Shown here piece after piece: positions 51,578-62,800 of a stretch of 64,000 nt of DNA. Numbering within the stretch: position 1 is the stretch's first letter; each line of letters begins with the position of its first letter. The stretch is from NCBI GenBank assembly GCA_017465565.1, contig JAFTWA010000002.1:27164-91163 (forward strand), written 5' to 3'. The notes beneath the pieces were generated by a model. That model was not told the origin of the DNA, ran no database searches, and worked only from the letters and a program-made list of their open reading frames with translations. Both the position numbers and the translations under genes were made by a program. This stretch comes from Tyzzerella sp. (GTDB taxonomy: Bacteria; Bacillota; Clostridia; Lachnospirales; Lachnospiraceae).

Positions 51578-51687
51578 CTTTTGGTAGAATTGTTCAGTGG
51601 TTCGAGAGATTTGTGTATGTTTTTGGGTGTTTTGACGAAATAAAATAGAATTAAGCATGTATCATTTTTTGTAGGAGGAAAAGCAGA

Positions 51688-52671
51688 ATGAAAGCAGTAT
51701 TAGTAAATGATGACCGTTCTCTCAGATGGGATGACGTTCCAAATCCTATAGTGGGAGAAGAAGATGTTTTAGTGAAAATTGAGGCAGCAGCCTTGAACCG
51801 TGCAGATTTGATGCAAAGAGAGGGAGACTACCCACCACCACCAGGATGTCCGGATTGGATGGGTCTTGAGATTGCCGGAACGATTGTGGAAGTAGGACCA
51901 GTGGCAGCTGAGAAATCAAACTGGAAGATTGGCGATAAGGTTTGTGCGTTGCTCGGCGGTGGAGGATATGCCCAGTATGCAAATGTGAAATACGACATGT
52001 TAATGCCTGTACCAGAAAATTGTTCTATGGTGGAAGCGGCAGCAATTCCAGAAGCATTTGCAACTGCATATTTGAACCTTTTTATTGAAGGAAAGATTCA
52101 ACCAGGTAATACACTTCTTATGAATGCAGGGGCAAGCGGACTTGCCAGTGTCATTATCCCAATGGCAAAAGCATTTGGCGTAAGAGTTATCACAACAGTA
52201 TTAAATAAAGAAAAAGCAGAATCCATTAAACATTTAAATGCGGACATTGTGGTGAATACAGATGAGATGGATATTGTGGAAGTATTAAAGCAGCAATTGG
52301 AAGAAGGTCATTCTGTGGATGTAGCTATCGACTGCCTCGGCGGTGAAGTGATGGGAAAATGTCTTCCATATCTGACCCATGCAGCGCGCTGGATTATGAT
52401 TGCAGCTATGGCAGGCGGAAAGACAGAAATTGATTTGGTAAACATCTTCAAGAGAAATGTGCGTATCGTAGGAAGCACACTTCGTTCCAGAACACCACAG
52501 GTAAAGGCTGAAATCCTAGCCAGCCTGGTACGTGATGTGTGGCCAAAAGTAACAACTGGAGAGGTAAAACCAACAATTTATAAGGTTCTTTCAATTACAG
52601 AAGCAGAAGCTGCTCACGATATCCTTTATAGAGGAGAAAATGTAGGAAAAGTAGTGCTTACCGTGGAATAG
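51688..52671 (+). CDS. NAD(P)H quinone oxidoreductase-like MDR protein
   Basis: A 327-residue zinc-free MDR enzyme of the PIG3/quinone oxidoreductase group. Visible: ALNRADLMQREGDYPPPPG (about 35-53), GLEIAGTIVEVGP, NAGASGLASVIIPMAKAFG (nucleotide binding, about 146-164) and DVAIDCLGGEVMGK. The substrate is unknown; family members reduce quinones or alkenals with NADPH. AGGAGG is 6-8 bases before the ATG. The gap upstream (51578-51687) has no clear promoter. Confidence 0.87.
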   Translation: MKAVLVNDDRSLRWDDVPNPIVGEEDVLVKIEAAALNRADLMQREGDYPPPPGCPDWMGLEIAGTIVEVGPVAAEKSNWKIGDKVCALLGGGGYAQYANVKYDMLMPVPENCSMVEAAAIPEAFATAYLNLFIEGKIQPGNTLLMNAGASGLASVIIPMAKAFGVRVITTVLNKEKAESIKHLNADIVVNTDEMDIVEVLKQQLEEGHSVDVAIDCLGGEVMGKCLPYLTHAARWIMIAAMAGGKTEIDLVNIFKRNVRIVGSTLRSRTPQVKAEILASLVRDVWPKVTTGEVKPTIYKVLSITEAEAAHDILYRGENVGKVVLTVE

Positions 52672-52698
52672 AAAAACGAAAGGAAGAGGTCAAAACGT

Positions 52699-53562
52699 AT
52701 GAAAAAGAAGAGTAAATTTGATGTGTTTCCATACTTGCTCATATTACCGGTGGTGATATCCAGCGTGGTATTTAATTTTGGTCCATTTTTCAAAACAATT
52801 ATTTCTTCTGTGACTTTTACAGATATATACGGTAATTGGACAGGCTTTGCAGGAGACACGTTTTGGAGCATGATGTTTAAAAATGATGAATTCTGGATGA
52901 TTTTATGGAACACAATGAAGTTTGCATTGGCAAACTTTATAGGAACGTTTTTCATGGCAATGTTACTTGCGTTGCTTTCAGTGAAAAGAACAAAGCTTGG
53001 AAAGGTTTACCAGATGCTATATGCGCTTCCAGTTGCAATTGCTTCTGCCATTAGTTCTGTAATTTGGAAATCATTCTTTAGTCAGAACGGAATTCTAAAT
53101 TCATGGCTTGGCACGAATACTTCCTGGCTTGTGGATGTGGACAAATCCTTCTGGATTGTAACGATTGTTACTGTATGGTGTCACATTGCAGGTAGTTATA
53201 TTTATCTTCTGGCAGGTTTCCGTGGAGTGTCTGAGGATATTCAGGAAGCAGCTATTGTGGATGGGGCAAATGGATTTGTCAGAGCGGTAAAAATTATGAT
53301 ACCAATGGCATCTCCACAAATCTTCTTTGTATTATTTGTAAATATCGTAAATGCAATCAAGACATTTACACAGATTAAGTTATTGACGGGAGGCGGACCT
53401 GCAAAGTCAACGACAACGATTATGTATGATGTGTATGTGAGAGCGATTGAATTGGGAGAGTTTGAGTATGCATGTTGTCTTTCAATAGTACTCTTTGTCT
53501 TAATATTCCTGGTAACCCGAATACAGTTTATATTTGAAAATAAATTTGTACATTATGAATAG
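52699..53562 (+). CDS. ABC sugar transporter permease (MalF type)
   Basis: A 287-residue inner membrane permease with about six spans. The cytoplasmic coupling loop EAAIVDGANGFVRAVKIMIP (about 182-201) matches the EAA motif that docks the ATPase. The start reads KFDVFPYLLILPVVI, usual for MalF/UgpA-type permeases of carbohydrate uptake (CUT1) systems. It is 27 bases after the oxidoreductase gene and 15 before its partner permease. No ATPase is encoded nearby; such systems usually borrow a shared MsmX/UgpC-type ATPase. Confidence 0.92.
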   Translation: MKKKSKFDVFPYLLILPVVISSVVFNFGPFFKTIISSVTFTDIYGNWTGFAGDTFWSMMFKNDEFWMILWNTMKFALANFIGTFFMAMLLALLSVKRTKLGKVYQMLYALPVAIASAISSVIWKSFFSQNGILNSWLGTNTSWLVDVDKSFWIVTIVTVWCHIAGSYIYLLAGFRGVSEDIQEAAIVDGANGFVRAVKIMIPMASPQIFFVLFVNIVNAIKTFTQIKLLTGGGPAKSTTTIMYDVYVRAIELGEFEYACCLSIVLFVLIFLVTRIQFIFENKFVHYE

Positions 53563-53577
53563 GAAGGAGAGTGTGCT

Positions 53578-54387
53578 ATGAAAAAGAAAGAGTTTGCATT
53601 CGACCTCGTTAAAATTTTATTAGGTATCGCTTTGGTTTTACCGATTATTTTGGCGGCGTTTATTTCATTCATGCCAAAGGCAGATATCATGAAGATTCCT
53701 TTTGAACTGAATCTTAACAATGCTACATTGGAAAATTATATACATTCATTTACATATATGAATTTGGGTAATTATTTAAAGAACTCGTTTATTATGGTAG
53801 GAATTGAATTGCCTTGCAAGGCGTTCACAGCTTTGCTTGCTGCTTACGCATTTTCGCATTTTGAATTTCCAGGCAAAAATTTCCTGTTTACACTGCTTAT
53901 GACAGTTATGATGATTCCAGGAGAGGTAATCATCATGAGCCTCTACAAAATGATTATGAAATGGGGATTAATTGATACTTACGCAGGACTTACGATTACA
54001 AGTTTAGTTGACGTGGCGGCGGTGTTCATGTTACGCCAGAATATGCTGTCCATTCCAAAATCCCTTTATGAAGCAGCAAAAATTGACGGTTGTGGACGTA
54101 TGAAATATTTCTTCAGCATTCTGATTCCGTTATGCAAAACAGTGCTTGCAGCATATGCACTCAGAGGATTTATCAATATTTATAACAGTTACATGTGGCC
54201 ACTGTTGGTTACAACGAAAGATGAAATGAGAACCATTCAGACTGGGGTGGCGCAGCTTAGCTGGAGCAGTCATAGTGGGCTGGTATTGGCCGCGGCTATG
54301 ATTACATCTATTATTCCGTTAACGGTGTATTTCTTTGGAATGGATTCCATTGTAGAGGGTATGACTGCGGGAGCAGTAAAAAATTAA
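53578..54387 (+). CDS. ABC sugar transporter permease (MalG type)
   Basis: The 269-residue second permease, with about six spans. Its EAA loop is SLYEAAKIDGCGRMKYFFSI (about 161-180). The end, GAVKN, is typical of MalG-like proteins. It forms a heterodimer channel with the preceding permease in CUT1-class importers. GGAAGGAG lies before the ATG. Confidence 0.92.
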   Translation: MKKKEFAFDLVKILLGIALVLPIILAAFISFMPKADIMKIPFELNLNNATLENYIHSFTYMNLGNYLKNSFIMVGIELPCKAFTALLAAYAFSHFEFPGKNFLFTLLMTVMMIPGEVIIMSLYKMIMKWGLIDTYAGLTITSLVDVAAVFMLRQNMLSIPKSLYEAAKIDGCGRMKYFFSILIPLCKTVLAAYALRGFINIYNSYMWPLLVTTKDEMRTIQTGVAQLSWSSHSGLVLAAAMITSIIPLTVYFFGMDSIVEGMTAGAVKN

Positions 54388-54461
54388 AACAGACTCATAA
54401 CTGTATGTGAACGATATGCAGTTTATGATAAATGCAATTAAAATTGATGGAGGTAACGAAA

Positions 54462-55808
54462 ATGAAAAAGAGACTATTAGCAACAATTCTTGCGATTGTT
54501 CTTGTATGCTCAGGGCTGACAGCATGCGGTGGAAAAGGGCAAGATAATCAAGGAACATCTGGTAAAATTCAGCTTTCACTTTGGAGCACATATACTGAGG
54601 CAAGTAATGTAAAAATGGCTGAATTAGTAGCAAAATTTAATGCAGAAAGTGAAAAATATGAAGTGAAGATGGAGATTGGACAATCAGGTTCAGGAAACCG
54701 TCAGAAACTTGCTGCGTCTACACAAGAATATTATCCTTCTATGTTCATGGGAACGAATAATACAATCATTGAATACGCTGAATCAAAATATACAGCTCCA
54801 ATTCAGCAGTTCATCGATAATGACAGTGACGACTGGACAGCAGATATGTTAGGTGCTGTAAAAACTGGTTTCTCAGATACGGAAGGGAACCTTATCGGCG
54901 TGCCAGTAGGTAACAGTGTAAAAGGATACATGGTAAATATTGACTATTTAACAGAAGCTGGTTATGCGTTGGAAGACATGACAACTTTTGAAAAAATTGC
55001 GGAAGCAGCTCAAACTGCAAAACAAAAAGACATCTGTCAATATGGTTATATTCCATCTGATGGAACAAATATCCTTAATATGTTACTGTATCAAGGCGTA
55101 AACTTATTTGATGGTGGAGACGGATACACAGGAGATGTTACAAAATGTCTCTATGGAGAAGGGGAAACAAATAAATATTTAAAGAAGTATTGTGAAATCT
55201 TAGCAGGACTTTATAAGACAGAAGCAGCTATGAAAAATAGTAATGGTGCTGACGGTGGTATTACTACATTCGTAAATGGAAAAGCAATGTTCTGGGCAAC
55301 AACAAGCTCATTTGTATATGAATTTGCTGATGTGGAAATGGATTTCGAATGGGCATTCATTCCTTTCCGCGGAATTGATGATGATGCAAAATATACAGAC
55401 GTTGTATTTGCAGAAGGAACTGGAATCTTTATTGGAAACACAGGTGATGAAGCAGAAATGCAAGGTGCATATGAATTTATCAAATTCCTTGCAAGACCAG
55501 AAAATCAAATCTTCTGGTGTACATTCCGTGGTTACACACCATATACAAAAGAAGCGTTAGAAAGTCAAGATTGGATTACATGGAGAGATGCAAATCACCC
55601 AACAGCGGCAGCGTTAGAAGCACCTCTGCAAAATGAAAATATGACATTACGTTTTCCGAATGTAACAGTAATGTCAAAAGTGCTTACGGTTAATCAAGAA
55701 CTCACCAGTTACATTATGGCGGATCCTAATGGAGATATAGATGAATATATTAAACAAGCAACTGATTCCATTCAACAATCAGTTGATATGGCAAACGCTC
55801 GTAAGTAA
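54462..55808 (+). CDS. ABC sugar-binding lipoprotein
   Basis: A 448-residue extracellular solute-binding protein of family 1. The N-terminal signal ends in LTAC with the lipidated cysteine at residue 22. The fold text QLSLWSTYTEASNVKMAELV (about 35-54) and IGVPVGNSVKGYMVNIDYL (about 148-166) is typical. It captures the sugar for the two permeases upstream. The frame extends to 54432, but GGAGGT is placed for the ATG at 54462. The last base of its stop overlaps the earliest possible start of the next open frame. Confidence 0.92.
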   Translation: MKKRLLATILAIVLVCSGLTACGGKGQDNQGTSGKIQLSLWSTYTEASNVKMAELVAKFNAESEKYEVKMEIGQSGSGNRQKLAASTQEYYPSMFMGTNNTIIEYAESKYTAPIQQFIDNDSDDWTADMLGAVKTGFSDTEGNLIGVPVGNSVKGYMVNIDYLTEAGYALEDMTTFEKIAEAAQTAKQKDICQYGYIPSDGTNILNMLLYQGVNLFDGGDGYTGDVTKCLYGEGETNKYLKKYCEILAGLYKTEAAMKNSNGADGGITTFVNGKAMFWATTSSFVYEFADVEMDFEWAFIPFRGIDDDAKYTDVVFAEGTGIFIGNTGDEAEMQGAYEFIKFLARPENQIFWCTFRGYTPYTKEALESQDWITWRDANHPTAAALEAPLQNENMTLRFPNVTVMSKVLTVNQELTSYIMADPNGDIDEYIKQATDSIQQSVDMANARK

Positions 55809-55831
55809 TGATTGAGAAAGGGGAAATTGTG

Positions 55832-56881
55832 ATGAGGAAGATAAAATTCCTAAGAATTGTATCCATTTTATCACTTGCTTTAACTTTAGTTCTGACTGGC
55901 TGTAATGCCAGTCAGGCGAATTCAGAACAGGATGGCCCGGAACTAAAAGATTATGAGGCTTCTGTATTTGACCGCGAGCTGACAGAGGGAAAGATGGCAG
56001 TTTATTATATGTCATCAGGTCTTAACATTTCCACATGGTATAACTCGACTTCTGGTGGTGACTTAATGCTTCTTATTATGCCAGATGGTACAACAGCGTT
56101 ACTGGATTGTGGGCATCAGGGTGAAGGAGCACATGTAGTAAACCGACTGAAAGCGTTAGGTATCGATAAATTGGATTATTTTATTGTTTCACATCCACAC
56201 ACAGACCATATTGGAGGATATTCTATCGTAATGCGTCACATGGATGTTGGACATGTTTATATGCCTCCTGTGGAAGTAATGGAGCGTGCAGACAATGTCG
56301 GATTGCGTTTTATAGCAGATATTGAGGAAATGGGAATTCCATATACACATTTGGCATCAGGTGACACGTTTGAAATCGCAAAGGATGTGACAGTGAAGGT
56401 GTATAACCCAGAAATAGGGTTTGACGCAGACAAGAAAATCAACTTGAATGAATCTTCCCTCCTTATGAAATTCGTTTATAAAGAATCAAGTTTCTTGATG
56501 AATGGAGACATTTCTAATAATACGATAAAAGAAAATGGTTATGATACAGAAATTCAACTCGTAAATAAATGGGGAGATGAGCTTCAAGCAGATGTATCGA
56601 AGATTGGACATCATGGTAATGCAGACGCAATGAGTACATCAGAGTGGAGAGCTGCTGTCGATGCAAAAATTTATGTAACGATGTCAACTTTCCCACGTGA
56701 TTTGGCGGAACACATGAAAAACGTGAATGCAGGGGCAGTGTCGCTTAATACTGCATTGGACGGAGATCTTGTTATCTATACGGATGGAGATGGAACTTAT
56801 GATATTCAGGTTTCTAAAGACCGTACGATAGATGGTTATGAGCTCTTAGAAACCAAAGATGGCTTCATGCATGTGGAATAA
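55832..56881 (+). CDS. Secreted metallo-beta-lactamase-fold lipoprotein
   Basis: A 349-residue protein with a lipoprotein signal (LTGC, Cys24) and a metallo-beta-lactamase-fold hydrolase domain like that of ComEC/Rec2. The metal motif HPHTDHIGG begins at His121; further ligands are in MNGDIS and IGHHGNAD. A C-terminal region ends the chain. Metallo-hydrolases of this type can cut nucleic acids, phosphodiesters or lactones. In a sugar operon, an outward-facing one is unusual; lactone or phosphodiester cleavage on a glycan is possible but speculative. GGGGAA precedes the ATG at 55832. The next gene starts 17 bases later. Confidence 0.85.
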   Translation: MRKIKFLRIVSILSLALTLVLTGCNASQANSEQDGPELKDYEASVFDRELTEGKMAVYYMSSGLNISTWYNSTSGGDLMLLIMPDGTTALLDCGHQGEGAHVVNRLKALGIDKLDYFIVSHPHTDHIGGYSIVMRHMDVGHVYMPPVEVMERADNVGLRFIADIEEMGIPYTHLASGDTFEIAKDVTVKVYNPEIGFDADKKINLNESSLLMKFVYKESSFLMNGDISNNTIKENGYDTEIQLVNKWGDELQADVSKIGHHGNADAMSTSEWRAAVDAKIYVTMSTFPRDLAEHMKNVNAGAVSLNTALDGDLVIYTDGDGTYDIQVSKDRTIDGYELLETKDGFMHVE

Positions 56882-56898
56882 AGTAAGGAGGGATATTT

Positions 56899-59800
56899 GT
56901 GGAAATGAATCAAGAGATAACGAAAAATAAGAAAAAACTTCCGACAGGTTTAGTTATTTGTCTTGCAATTGTTATCGTATGTGCAGTAGTTTCGGCAGGA
57001 GCAATTATACTAAAAAATATTCCATCCTTCCAAAATAAAGAGATTTTAGGCACGATGGAAGTAGCAGACGCAGAAACTTTGCGAGAAGCGCTGCTGGCGG
57101 AGGCTGATTGTACCATAACATTGACCGAGGATATCGTTGTAAGAGAAGAACTCCTTGTGAATGGTACCAAAAAATTATGTGGTGATAAGAGTATCATTAT
57201 GGACACTAGCAATATCGGAAGTGGACAAAGTGTATGTGCCGTAAATGGCGGAGCAACTCTGGTACTTGATGGAGCAACCTTAGACGGTAATGGTGTTGTT
57301 AACGGACTTGGTGTTAAGGTTGGTGGAAAACTAACCTGTCTCTCAGGGGGAATTGTGTATGGTTATCCATACGGAATTACGACAGCAGGTTTTGTAGAAA
57401 TCGAAGATGTGACAATTGACAGAATTATGCATACTGCCATCTATGCTGAGTATGGTGGAGAAGTACATATGACTGGTGGTACGCTTACAAATAATGTGTA
57501 TGGTGTATCAGTTGCTTCTGGTGCATATATGAGTATTAGTGGAGATGCTGTTCTTACAAAGTCAAATGCCACAGTTGTAACAAACTATGGAAAAATGGAA
57601 ATTACAGGCGGTTCATATTCAGACTGTTTTGATAATGTAATTACAAATCAAGGTGAACTTTCAATTATTGGAGATGGCAATAAAAAAATTGAACTTGCTA
57701 ACAGTAAAAGGTCTGCAATTGTTTCGAAAAAGAATTCAAAGTTGACTGTAGAAAATTGTTATATGCATGACTTGGGGTTACATGCACTTGCAATTGAAAA
57801 GGGTAGTGAAGGAAGTCTGGTAAATTGCGTTATTGAAAGAACAGGAAAGAGTTCCTTCTATGCAAATAGTTCAACGCTTGCAATGAAAGATATAGAAATT
57901 TCAAGTGGTGAAAGCTATGGGCTTTCCGCTGTAAGTCAATCTAAGATAGAGATGGAAAACGTTACAATAAAGGACATGAAATCTCGTGGTGTCGGAATTG
58001 ACGAATCACAGTTGATTGCCAAAAATCTTGAAGTAAAGGATACAAAAAGCACAGGACTTTATGTAGTTGGTGAAAAAGCTGTTGTAGAAGTAGAAGGCTT
58101 AACGCTGGTAAAAAATGGTGCCAGCGCATTGGGAATTAAGTCTGGAAAAGTGAAAGCAAAAGACGTAACCATCGAAGAATCGAAAAATGAGGGTGTTTAT
58201 GTTGATAAAGAAGCAAAACTGGATATAGAAGATGCGAATATTCATAAAACAGGTATGCACAGCTTTATGAATTATGGAACAGCCACTGCGAAAAATATTA
58301 AGATTACAGATTCTAACAAAATCGGTATAAAAACATCAGATGGAAGTTCACTGACTATAAAAGATGTTGTTATTAAGAATGCAGCATCTCATGCGTTGTG
58401 CATAGAAAAAGACAGTGTTGCTAATGTTACCAATTGCGATATTGACAATGCAGGTAAGACAGGAAACAAAGCTGCAGTTTATGTTTCACAATCAAAATTG
58501 AACATGAAGCAATCAACGATTCATGATGTAGCAACTTATGCGATTGCTGCCAAGGATTGTAAAAAGGCTGATGAAAAAGTCGTAAACCTCAATGATATTA
58601 CAATCTCAAAAACAGAAGGTCATGGAATTGGAAACGTAGGTTCTTATGTGGTCGCAGGAAATATCAAAGTTTCTGAAACAAAAAGAGCGGGTATTTATAC
58701 AGAAGGTACTGACTCTATCACAAATATGAATCAAATAGAAGTGGTGAATGCCGGTACATGTGGTTTTGGTTTTAAGGCTGGAGAGATTACTGCAAGAAAC
58801 GTAACGATTACAACACCAACAAATGAAGGTGTCTATGTAATGAAGGACGCAAACGTAAAGAAACTTGATAATGCGGTTATTACAGACCCTGGAACACAAG
58901 GTGTTAACGTGGCAGGTGGAACAATCAATATTACAGTAGATAAGAAATATAATCCCGACAACACAAAAGAAAACGGTGTAACAGTTACAAATCCAAAATT
59001 GACTGGAATCAAATGTGTAGAAGGAACGATCAAGGCTCAAGGTGTGACAATTACAAATGCAAAAAATCATGCATTTGATGTAGAAAAAGGAAGTGTTGTT
59101 ACAGTAAATGGTTGTGAAATTGACAAAACCGGAAAAGCTGCTGTTTATGTCTTAGAATCAAAAATGACAATGAAAAATGCCAAGATTGATAATGCAGCGT
59201 CTTATGGTATTGGTGTGAGAGACAGTAAAAAAGCGGAGGGAAACGTTGTAAATCTTGACAATATTACGATTACAAATGCAGGCGAACGTGGTATTGGTAA
59301 TTTCAATTCTTATGTTGTAGCAGGAAACATAAAAATCTCTAATCCAAAGGGTGCAGGTATCTATACAGAAGGTATTGACTCTATTACTAATATGAATCAA
59401 ATAGAGGTTACAAATGCAGGAACATGTGGATTTGGCTTTAAGGCAGGAGAAATTACAGCAAGAAATGTAACAATCTTAAGTCCGACAGATGAAGGTATTG
59501 TTGTACAAAAAGATGCAAACGTAAAGAAACTTGACAATGTAACAATTAAAAATCCAGGAGCTCATGGTATTGCAAACTTTGGTGGAAACGTGAATGTTAC
59601 CGTAGACAAGAAGTATAATCCAGACAATACAAGTGGAAATGGTATCACGATTATAAATCCGGGAAAACATGGTATTTATCATGAAAAGGAAACAAACGGA
59701 ACAACAACACTTGCTCATGTATACATCTCAACTCCTAAAACAGGATATGGTATCTGGAATAGAGGTGGAAAAGTTACAGGAAGCAATGTGACAATTGAAA

Positions 59801-62800
59801 ATTCAAAATTGGCAGGTGTTAACATAAGCAAGGATGCGACAGTGAAACTTGACAATGCAAATATTATAAAAGCAGGCGACCAAGGAATTCTCTGTGATGG
59901 TACGTTAATAGTTACAAATGTTGTCAATTCTAAAAATGGTGTGACAATAACAGAACCAAAGACACATGGAATTTATCTCTCATCAACTGGCCGTATTGAA
60001 GGTGCAAAAGAAGGAGCGGCAGCAGTTGGTGTAGAAATTGTGAAAACTGGTAAAATAGGTATTTTAGCAGAAGGAAGTACCATCAAAGTGTCAGGTTTGA
60101 CTTTGAAAGAAATTGCAAGTCAAGGATTACAATTCAAAGGCGGTCAAGCTGAAATTTCAAACTTTAGCGTTGGAAAAACTGGTTCAGCAGCTGTAAAAAT
60201 CATAGACGGAGCAGATGTGAAATTGACAGATGGAACCATTTCTGCACATTCTTACGCAATTGCAACAGAAGGTGCAGTGGACATAGTTTCTAAGGTGAAA
60301 GCAACCAATGTAAAAGTAGAACGTGCAAATGAAGCATTTAAAGAAGAACTGGTTGCAGTTGGCGCTAATACAGAATTTACATTAGCTGGTGAAAAATCAG
60401 TTATTGATGGTAAAAATACAAAAGAAACCTCACAATTTACAGGAAGAGGTGTGCGCGTTTACGGAACATTTACGATGTACGATGGTACTATTTTGCGTAA
60501 CAAAGGTGGAAATGGTGCGGGAGTCAGAGTAGAAAAAGGTGCCACATTTACTATGAATGGTGGAACAATTAAAGAGAATGCGATTAGTGGCACGAGTAAA
60601 GGATTCGGAGCAGGTTTACTTGTTCAGGGAACATTTATTCTGAATGATGGAATTATTTCGAATCATGGTAGTGAAGGAACGCATATTAATGTAGAAGGTA
60701 CTGGTGTATGTTTGAGTGCAGACAGTGCAGTATTTACCATGAATGGTGGAGAAATCCGTGATAATTATGCAACAGCAGCAGGAGCAGGTGTTGCAATGGT
60801 AGATGGTAATGCCAATTACCCACAATTCACCATAAATGGTGGTAAAATTACAGGAAACCATACAACTGGAAGTGTAGGTGGAATTGTAGTTCGTACAGGT
60901 ATATTTACAATGAACGAAGGTGCAACTATTTCAGACAATACAGCCGCTAAATTGGCTGGAGGAATGTCCTTAGAAGGTTCTAGTAAGACAACATTTAATC
61001 TAAATGGAGGAACATTTGCAAATAATAGTTCTGGTACAGGTGGCGATGATATTTACTTATCAGGAAAAATCACACTGGCTAAAGCACTTACCGAGAAAGA
61101 TGTAATTTCCATAAAACCTTCTAGTTACACTGAGGGAAAAGTTATCGCTGTTAAGGGTGAAGAACTTACAGAAGATGAGTTTAAAACTTCTATGAAGTAC
61201 ATTTCGGTAGAACCAAATGGTACAACAAATTATATTGTGACGGATGAAGGAAAGCTTGGTCAAAGTCGTGTGAGATTGGAAGCGACAGGTCAAATTTACA
61301 GCAGTCTGGAAGACGCAGTAGCGGCAGCAAATGCAACATCAGAAAAAGACACAATCACTATTTTAGAAAACTTGACGGTTGCAGAATCAATTAAGATTAC
61401 AGAAAATGTAGAGATTGTGAGTGGCAAGACTGATATGGCAGTTACAATTATAGGAAGTGCCAAATTATCAGGAGATATGTTCCAAGTTGAAGCAGGAAAG
61501 AAACTTAACATTACTGGAACAGCTTCTGGCAAGATAGAACTTGTATGCAACAATTCTAACGTAAATGTAATCAAGAATAACGGTACATTAGAGATTACCT
61601 ATGTAAGCATAACTGGCGGAAAAATGGGTATCAATGTACAGTCAGGTGGTACTATGACTGCTTCTTATATTGAGGTATCAGGTACAGCCGCACAGGGTAT
61701 TTACTTTATAGGGGTAGGTGCAACAGGAACGATTTCTAACTTTATATTAGAAGAAAATGGTAGTGCAGCAGTACGTGTTATGGATGGTGCAAAAGTAACA
61801 TTAAATGATGGAACTATTTATGCTTATAATTATGGTATTGCAACAAGTGGTAAAAGTGAAACATATTCCGAGGCATCGTTGACGGATGTGAAGATTGAAA
61901 GAGCAAGCAAAGATGGTAAATATACTACGAATGCTTTGGTTTCGGTTGGTAATAATTCGAAATTAGAATTATATGATACAACAACATCTACAGAAGCAAA
62001 GACAGTTCTTGATGGTAAATATGCGGTAGATTCACATGCATATGAAGGTCGTGGTGTTGTGGTTGAAGATGCAGGTACATTCATCATGCATGGTGGAATC
62101 ATTCAGAATAATAAAGCGGACGTTTCAGCCGAAAGTGGAAATGGAAATGGTGCAGGTGTTTTATTAAAATCAGGTGCTTCATTTACTATGAATGGCGGAA
62201 CAATTCAAAATAATACTGCTAAAAATGGTGGCGGTGTTGCCATGATGAGTGGAACGAATGAAGAACCTGTATTTACAATGAATGGTGGTACGATTACAAG
62301 AAACCATGCAACAACCAATGCTGGTGGTGTTGCATTAAGTAATGGTATCTTTACGCTGAACGAAGGAGCTGCTCTTTCAGGAAACACAGCAGTGAAACTC
62401 GGTGGTGGAATCTCTATGGATGGTGGTGCTGCTACTGCAAGGCCTTCCTTTATCTTAAATGGTGGTACATTTGGTGAAAATACAGCTACAGAAGGTGGCT
62501 CAGATATGAATTGTACTGGTGGCTCAGCTAAGATTAAACTGCAGAAAGCACTTACATCGAATATTTATGTAAAACCAAATGCATATAATGATACTCGTGT
62601 AATGGCAGAAAAGAATGGTGCTATTTCGGATGAAGATTTTGCAGAATCTATGAAATATATTATTGTGGATTCAAATAATGGGGAAGAGTGGCATGTTGCA
62701 ACTACAGGTAAACTTGCTAAGACAGGTGCAATATTACAAACTGCTGATGCAAGTGTACATTATGCAAGTTTAAAGGACGCAATAAATGCAGCTGCAGAAG

